From Helicostylum pulchrum (Eukaryota > Mucoromycota > Mucoromycetes > Mucorales > Mucoraceae), in NCBI GenBank assembly GCA_025677825.1, contig JAIXMO010000013.1, forward strand, positions 558,001-622,000: 64,000 bases of DNA. Reading direction: 5' to 3'. Below the pieces are notes generated by a model that saw only the letters and a program-made list of their open reading frames with translations, had not been told where the DNA came from and ran no database searches. This document shows, in pieces, positions 55,542 to 64,000 of this stretch; positions within the stretch are counted from its first letter, which is position 1, and every line of letters starts with the position of its first letter. Both the position numbers and the translations under genes were made by a program.

Positions 55542-57759
55542 ATGAGTTTCGAATTAGATAGTTTAAGTTACACTTTATTGTCGACAATAGTTGGAGCTGC
55601 AGCGTTATTATCAGTTCGTAACTCCAAGACACCCGATATTCACCCTCTCTTACTCAACACGCAATCGGATGTTTCTCGACTCCGTCATCCAGAAGAAAGT
55701 GCCATTTACCGTTCCCGTATGTACCCAATGGGTACTCCTCTTTGCTCGACTTTCGATAGAGGTATTCGTACTTTACCCGAGTTGTATAAGACAAGCGGTC
55801 TTGAAAAGCATGTTTCTTCAGAGTTCTTGAGTCAAGGAAATGGATACGTAAGTTTATTTATGCCTATTTAAGAAAAAAAAGAGATAATCTAATTATTTAT
55901 TTATGTGTGTGTGTAGGTTAGTTATGGTAAGATATATATGTGTGTGTACGGTATATAAATGGTATTAAAAAATATGTTTAGATTCTATCAGTAAGAGACT
56001 TGGTCCCGTATATCAAGGTCTTCGTGCTGTTGCTGGTTTAGTACCTCAATCAGGAAACGAGAATTCATTTGTGGGTATTTACTCTACAAACTCTCTTTGT
56101 AAGTAGTTTCTTTATTCACCTTACGAAAGGTCCATTACCCTCTACTAACTATATAAACTTTCCCTTTTCTAGATACTGTTCTCACTGAAATTGGTAAGTT
56201 TATAAATACGTATACAATAATAAAAACCCAACGCTGACACGCACACAATGTTAAAAAGCATGCCACTGTAACGGTCTTGTTACTGTTCCTATCTCATCTT
56301 ATGCATCTTCCACCCACGCATCACACGTTATTCAAAAGACCGGTCTCAGATTACTAATTGCTCAATCTGAATCGATCAGCCGAGTTTTGTCCCTTGCCAA
56401 GGGTACGACATTAAAGCATCTTGTTGTTATTGGTCAAATTAGTCCTGAACATAAAAAGCAAGCGGATGTTGCTGGTATTGAATTATCAAGCTTTGAAGAG
56501 GTTGAAGTAAGAGGAAAGACAGAGACTTTTGAGCCTGTTCAAGTGGGTAAAGTTTAAAGCATATATATATAACAGATATTACACAAGACACTAAAAGTTT
56601 CCGTTTAATGTAGTTTCTAATGATATGGCTAGTATCTTTTTCAGTTCTTCTACTGAAAAGGAATCCAAAAATGGTGTTGTATTAACTCACAAGGTAAGAA
56701 TATTTTATTTTACAATTGAAACCAAAATACTAAACTTCTTATAGAACTTATTATCAAATATTTGTAAGCGAAAAACGTATCTTTCAAGCGCATTTTTATT
56801 AATACAAATCATATTTTAGCTTCTTACCTTTTAGTTATCCCTCCTCAACAAAGAGTTACTACCAATGATCGATTAATGTTGAATTTACCCATCGGTAAAA
56901 TTACTAAAAAGAAAAAAAAATTATGCAAAAAACCACTAACCCCTCTCTCCTTTTACAGATAACGTTTTCGGTCACACTTTAATGGCCGTCGTTACCTTAT
57001 TAGGCGGTTCAATTGCATTTGCACCTGAAGTCAACGACACTGATACAATTGACGTCTCTACTTCATTATCCGTTATTGCTAAAGAAAAACCCACCATTAT
57101 TGCTAGTGGTTCAGGATTCTTAAACCAAGTGAAGCAATTAATTGATTCCAGATACGGACAATCATTCTTGTTTAAGCGCGGATACGCTATTAAAAAAGAG
57201 TACCTTGATGAAAGTAGATTAGTAAATGATTGCAAGTATGATATGTTGGTATTTAGAGATATTAGACAATCTTTGTTTGGTGGTAACTTGAGATTAATTT
57301 GTATTGATAACGGTAAAATATATATATATTTATACATGTGAGTGATTTTTTTTTGTTAACTCTTAAAAAAATATAGATGATATGACCGATGCTACACTCG
57401 CTACGTTTTTAAGAATTGTACTTAGCACTCAAGTACTTCAAACTTTCAATTTACCAGAGACAAGTGCTTCTGTTACTGTATCCATGTTCTACGACTACAA
57501 CGCAGTTCCTGAAGCTAAGGGAGCTCCTTTACCCTGTAACGAAATCAAGTTGATTGATGTTGCCGAACGTTTATTAACATGTGAAGATAAACCCAACCCA
57601 CGTGGTGAGATTTGGGTTCGTGGTAATAACGTATTTAAAGGGTATTATAAGGATAGTGTAGCTACTAGTGATGTACTTGATGCAGATGGTTGGTTTATGA
57701 CTGGTTATCTCGGTGAAGTTTTACCTAATGGTACTTTAAAGGTTATTGGTAGAAAATAA
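55542..57759 (+). CDS. Long-chain acyl-CoA synthetase-like protein lacking the C-terminal catalytic domain (probable pseudoenzyme)
   Basis: An ANL-superfamily protein in many exons, starting MSFELDSLSYTLLSTIVGAA (a membrane-like segment). A 10-nt exon (55917-55926) and a 21-nt exon (56173-56193) keep frame. Homology to ACSL is clear in YVSYDSISKRLGPVYQGL, NCNGLVTVPIS-like, DNVFGHTLMAVVTLLGGSIA and NPRGEIWVRGNNVFKGYYKD. Two features argue against normal catalysis. The ribose-binding TGD-x-GE motif reads TGYLGE, with Tyr for Asp. The protein also stops at NGTLKVIGRK, so the C-terminal domain with the adenylation lysine is absent. The A3 Ser/Thr/Gly-rich P-loop is also altered (SSSTEKESKNGVVLTHK, normally TSGTTGxPKGV). 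It may bind fatty acid or act as a regulator; that is inference. Confidence 0.75.
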
Positions 57760-57794
57760 AATGTGTCTTGTAATAATAAAAAAAAAGTTATTTT

Positions 57795-60035
<2,241 letters not shown>

Positions 60036-61050
60036 TTTTTTTTTCTTGGTGAAAAAAAAGAAAGATGATGAAAAGGAACTGAAAAAAGAAGATAAATAAA
60101 TATGCGTTTTTCAGTAGTCGGGTATTCAACATATTGGATCCAATAAAGAGCAGGAGGGCGGGTTCAGGCGTTTTTTCGAAAGGGTAAACATAAACATTCC
60201 CCTGTTTTTTTTTTGGTAACCTTCATCTTTACATGTGGTTCCTAACATAACCTCAGTACTTATTTGTTGACCGCCTCTTTTTTTTAAGAAAAAAGAAAAG
60301 ACGCATTCCTTTCCCAAAAAAAAAAAGTTAATTTTTTAAAAAGGTGTGTACCAATATCATTTATGCACAACTATAAAAAAAAGGTACACTGTATTTTGGC
60401 CGACGTACTAAAATTACAAAAAAAAAAAAAATATTACACAGATACGACATGTTTCAACATTGGATCTTGATAGCAGATGTACTTTTTTTTTATTATGAAC
60501 GGAAGGGATGAGTGAATTATGTTATATGTGTGATTTGAATGATAATGTAAGTGGGTTGAATGATAATATATGTGATTATCCACCTGATAATCGATACGCT
60601 CACTCTTCAGTGGCGTTTAGTTGCTAAGCTTGTTCCCTCTCTTGTTCTAGTTGTGTCTTTTACAAATCTGACACTGTGTAGGGGAATATAATCGGCCGCG
60701 GCTATCTCCCAGTTGGTCAAAGGTACGGTAAGTCTCTCTGAAATGGGCGTATAACAACTGATACGAAGAGATGTAGCGTTATTACTTGACATTGCTTAAA
60801 ATAAAAATATTTGATATTATTAAAGTGAAAAAACTGATTATTTTTTATATATACAATAACATCCGCTGATGAGACAGGTTATTTTACCAGTTACATTATT
60901 CCTGACAATTTTATCAGTTATTTGATTTATTCTAAATAATGTGATTAATACAAAAAAATAAATAAAAAAATATTTGATTTATTCTTCTGGATTTTGCTTT
61001 TCTGGTTTACCAAACCAGAAAGATCGCAGTAGTTATTTTTTCCACAAGAT
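60036..61050. other. Mostly non-coding spacer
   Basis: A-tract leader of the mannosidase gene followed by A/T-rich DNA. A possible small minus-strand gene is listed separately at 60607-60792. Nothing else is supported. Confidence 0.5.
60607..60792 (-). CDS. Possible small protein of unknown function
   Basis: A 61-residue open frame starting MSSNNATSLRISCYTPI with normal-looking composition and an A-rich leader containing a clean start context (TAAGCAATGTC). It contains LTVPLTNWEIAAADYIPLHS and ends KRH. There is no signal peptide or recognised domain. It could be the surviving end of a larger decayed gene. GC content is higher than the surrounding spacer, which is the main reason to list it. 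Confidence 0.3.
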   Translation of the reverse strand: MSSNNATSLRISCYTPISERLTVPLTNWEIAAADYIPLHSVRFVKDTTRTREGTSLATKRH

Positions 61051-61059
61051 TTATGTCGA

Positions 61060-62160
61060 AATATATTAAATCTCGCAGGTATCTTGTCAAAATATCAAAA
61101 AACAATCCCTCTCACAATATTTTGGTATTAATAAAACTTCTATTTCTTAGATTTCTGGACCAAAGAGGAACCATGCTACTGGATCCTATTACATTATCTT
61201 GAAATGCTTCTTAAACAAGATCCTGCAATCTCCAGACGAAGGGCCTCACACTGCTTGCTAGCAGACTCCAGAATTATCAAGGATGACGTTATTGCCGGTA
61301 TATCATTAATTAGCCAACGTGAAATTTACGATAACTGTGGCAAGGGAGTGTTATCAAAATCTGAAATGTGCTACCGTTCGTATGTATTTGACAGTACTGT
61401 TAAAAGCTGCACACTGTATATGAGAAGTAGGGTATACAATGTAACTTTTCTACCAGGATCAACCAGCTGCAAATACCAATTATCTGAATGAAGGGTTCCT
61501 CTCGTACTGACTTCAATTACTGTTACGAGATTGAGTTGGGGACTATGACTACACAGCTGAAGATTAAAGGGATCGCTGACGGTTGTTACAGATACAATGC
61601 TGATGGCTTGATTATCGCGAACGATTTTTCTGGTTTGAAAATTTTATTGACAGAAGTTTCTTCTGGATACGACTGTGATGAAAGTAGTAAAGTAAGCTTT
61701 GATTACTACTAGGCCATGTTCGGTACACTTTACATAACGTGAACTATTGCACAGACGTACAACAAAGGCACGCTCAACACTTTCCAAAAATTGAAAATAC
61801 ATTTTCTTCATGGTCATGGTAGGCAACAATATCACTGTTTTTTTGTACCCTAATTGATTAATTTTATTAGGCGATGCTATACGACAATGGAGCATATCCA
61901 TGCAAGCTCCAGGGGTGTTCCTCATGAATAAGAAGCAAAGAGTAGAAGTCCCAGTAAATTTCAAAGAAAAGGATGTGTTGATAGTTCCTTTCATCGAATT
62001 TTACTTGACCCTAGTGGTATGTAACGTTTAAAAACCAAATCCAAAGAACTAATTTTCGTGTATAGGCCGGATGTGAAGAAAGCTCGAAAGTGCTTAAACA
62101 GCTGGAAGAAGAACATAAAGTGGTTGTGAATGCAAAGGCGATTAAAAGTTAGGATTGTGG
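61060..62160 (+). pseudogene. Broken member of lineage-expanded family A
   Basis: Open pieces run in family order: MLLKQDPAISRRRASHCLLA, a GTMTTQLKIKGIADG segment, then YNADGLIIANDFSGLKILLT followed by EVSSGYDCDESSKVSFDYY and a stop (61710), a second stop (61740), TFQKLKIHFLHGHG across an intron, DAIRQWSISMQAPGVFLMNK with KQRVEVPVNFKEKD, and VPFIEFYLTLV|AGCEESSKVLKQLEEEHKV. I recall this KIHF...RLWSM-type sequence as a multi-copy Mucorales protein without a known role. The ADG-x(n)-E spacing resembles half of a PD-(D/E)XK site. Two in-frame stops make it a pseudogene. Confidence 0.6.
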
Positions 62161-62986
62161 ATCAAGTTTGTTGAGACATGTCAATCCAAGCATAATCAGG
62201 CTGAACGAAGGGAAACAGTTAAAATACTTTTAAATGTTTTAGGTCATTTTTATTAAAAAATAAATGATGTTTCTTCTCTCTTGTAAATGCAACTGGAAGT
62301 GGTATTATCTGTAGGATAATTCCAGTAATGTCGCATTTTACTATTGTTATGCCTTATTGACTTACTTATAATGTCTTGCTGCTGATGTTATCTATAATAA
62401 TGACCTAGTACGGCTAATTTTACATGTCTACGGGACTTCAAATTCTGCTAGCAAATATAATGCTATGCAGGAGATGTCATACATGATAACGTCTCCCAAA
62501 TTTTATCCCAAGATTCTTCGCTGTCATTGTTTTTCTCCGTTTTAGCGCGTCTCTTTTCACCAGAACGATAACAAGAGTAGTACGTTTTGAAAACATAATC
62601 AATATAGCGGGCTCTGGGCTTGGGCAATGGGAACCTTCCAATAGGACTACTGCTGGTCTTGTCGTTGGAGTTTTCATTGACTCTCAGGAATATTAATTAC
62701 CTACCCTGTAGAAATGTTTGATAACTAAACGTCTCCGCATATATCAATCATTTTGACTTTTGTATATCAAATTCGTAATTTGATACTACGAACAGGTTCT
62801 ATCAAAAATGGCAAGGCGGTTTTAAACACAGTGAACCTCGAAAAATAACTTTAAAACTTGCCGAATTTTCCAGAATCGGCGCATAAGTCAAAAAGTATTC
62901 ACCGACACACACCGACACAAATTTAAAAAAGAAAAAAAGTACTCCCACTTTTTTCTTCTTCTTTTTATCTTTTACCACTCTAAAAA
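62161..62986. other. Spacer upstream of the small secreted protein gene
   Basis: No gene is supported. An open frame of 66 codons on the minus strand (62477-62677) lacks family features. The 3' end (62880-62986) has CACCGACACACACCGACACA and a pyrimidine tract directly before the ATG, and is probably the promoter of the next gene. Confidence 0.45.
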
Positions 62987-63187
62987 ATGAGATATCTATT
63001 ACTACTTTTGTTTGTTATTGCTGTAGCATGTGCAGCTCCATTGGATAAACCTACCATACCCTACCGAATTTCTGCTAACCCTGAACGGCTTCTCTCGACT
63101 GAAAACCAAGCAAAGTCTCTTCACAAAATGGAAATCAAAGAACAGTTTATTCGCTTAGAAGAAGATCCTTTTATTAAGACCACATAA
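62987..63187 (+). CDS. Small secreted protein
   Basis: A 66-residue protein with a clear signal peptide (MRYLLLLLFVIAVACAAP) and a mature part DKPTIPYRISANPERLLSTE.. ending FIRLEEDPFIKTT. It has no cysteines in the mature part. A CT-rich leader and T tract upstream and an A/T tract downstream fit a normal transcript. A decayed copy lies 110 bases downstream (63310-63450), retaining PYQISAN and TPFIKT, which supports this being a real coding family. Function unknown; possible secreted peptide or short effector. Confidence 0.65.
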   Translation: MRYLLLLLFVIAVACAAPLDKPTIPYRISANPERLLSTENQAKSLHKMEIKEQFIRLEEDPFIKTT

Positions 63188-63309
63188 ATTGGTCTTTTTT
63201 TATAAATAATAATACCTCTTTTTTTTTAATTGTTAAAAAAAAGAGCAGGCTCTCATTTAATGAATAAAAGAAAAGCATTTCGTATTATAATAATTTTTTT
63301 TTTTAAGTG

Positions 63310-63450
63310 GTTGTGTATTTATTTGTTGTGTAGCAATTATTGTTCCATTGAAATAAACTTACCCTATCAAATTTCTGCAAATTTTTGACAGGAAACCAAA
63401 GAGCAACTTATATTCGGTTGGACCCCATTTATTAAAACTTGATTATTTTT
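63310..63450 (+). pseudogene. Decayed tandem copy of the small secreted protein
   Basis: The sequence LPYQISANF, then a stop, QETKEQLIFGWTPFIKT and a stop mirrors IPYRISAN...EIKEQFIRLEEDPFIKT of the gene upstream. The signal peptide and about a dozen middle codons have been lost. Confidence 0.7.
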
Positions 63451-63607
63451 AAAAAAAAAGGCATTTTTTATTTTAAACAATCAATGATACAATGATACAA
63501 TTTATTTATTTTTCAATTGAGAGAGAAAGGGGGGAATATTGTATGTTTTTCTAAATAAGTGTATATGGTGACAAAAAAAGACGAGAGCATTATTCTACAA
63601 GAATAAT

Positions 63608-64000
63608 TTAGTTTCTCTTACAACCTGAACGAGTGACCAAAGCAGCAGGACAAGAGACTTCCTTGAAAGACATGCTTGGGTTATCGGCATTCTTAAACCA
63701 GTTGAATCTCCACTTACAACCGGCTTGAAGTTGAGAAGGAAGACCATCGCACTCTGATGCAGAAGAGATACCACCATACCTAGCACCCCATTTCTCACTA
63801 GGAATGTTCCATTGAGAAGAACAACCGTCAAAGATACCAACACCACCACCGGGCATTTGGAGATCGAAATGGTTTTGGCCTAAATCACCACCAGTATTGG
63901 TGACTTGAACAACCATCTTCTTACCATTAACAGGTCCAGAAGTGAAAGTAAGTTCGTAACAACCACAACACCAGCCAGATTCACTTGATCCAGCAATAGA
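63608..64000 (-). CDS. GH45 endoglucanase (5' end outside window)
   Basis: Glycoside hydrolase family 45 cellulase, secreted in Mucorales and hydrolysing beta-1,4-glucan. The visible C-terminal 130 residues read [20 protein letters not shown].., [73 protein letters not shown] and [10 protein letters not shown]. The [12 protein letters not shown] block is the GH45 region holding the catalytic acid Asp, and the many cysteines fit the family. The N-terminus, including any CBM1 and signal peptide, lies beyond the right edge. Strong similarity to Rhizopus and Mucor GH45 endoglucanases is expected from memory. Confidence 0.92.
   Translation of the reverse strand, partial: SIAGSSESGWCCGCYELTFTSGPVNGKKMVVQVTNTGGDLGQNHFDLQMPGGGVGIFDGCSSQWNIPSEKWGARYGGISSASECDGLPSQLQAGCKWRFNWFKNADNPSMSFKEVSCPAALVTRSGCKRN

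Overview
The window is AT-rich nuclear DNA of a filamentous fungus, most likely Mucoromycota (Mucorales). Genes carry many 50-90 nt introns with runs of 8-27 T or A. The content fits the group: a Mucorales-type P450, a GH45 endoglucanase, ATG16 with a WD40 half, an Rrm4-like RNA-binding protein and decayed copies of expanded gene families. No bacterial, viral or organellar gene is seen, and no rDNA unit, tRNA or CRISPR array was found by eye. All exon models below were read by hand and have no transcript support.

Layout. 1-5.1 kb, minus strand: ATG16 (cut by the left edge), a Trs65/TRAPP-II subunit and a Pcl-type cyclin. 5.2-8.3 kb: a cytochrome P450 between two diverged direct repeats. 8.8-11.7 kb: two broken copies of a lineage-expanded family. 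11.7-17.2 kb: an Rrm4-like three-RRM/two-MLLE gene and a divergent ATG1 kinase. 17.7-19.1 kb: decayed DNA including a Fanzor/TnpB RuvC-III relic. 19.5-24.7 kb: a Zn2Cys6 regulator, a mitochondrial carrier and an IKS1-like membrane kinase. 25-28.6 kb: a 5S rRNA relic and two more broken family members. 28.9-42.7 kb: an enoyl-CoA hydratase-fold enzyme, a carrier with an apparent 6-nt exon, a UPF0303 protein, an orphan alcohol dehydrogenase exon, a TMEM184/DUF300 protein, Rab GDI, a universal stress protein and a secreted Shewanella-like phosphatase. 42.8-45.1 kb: a four-gene tandem array of small cysteine-rich tail-hydrophobic proteins that I do not recognise. 46.9-60.0 kb: a bestrophin-like channel, an Air1/2-type zinc-knuckle protein, Nup82/88, Arb1, a C-terminally truncated acyl-CoA synthetase-like protein and an ER alpha-1,2-mannosidase. 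61-64 kb: another broken family member, a small secreted protein with a decayed duplicate, and a GH45 endoglucanase cut by the right edge.

Most intact genes are housekeeping: autophagy (ATG1, ATG16), Golgi/endosome traffic (Trs65, GDI, Rrm4-like), the mRNA pore and surveillance (Nup82, Air) and RNAi (Arb1). They are not organised as a pathway cluster. Decayed islands separate these blocks. The points most worth a second look are the Cys-rich array, the microexons, the Rrm4-like gene, the broken PD-(D/E)XK-like families, the Fanzor relic and the probable pseudoenzyme acyl-CoA synthetase.
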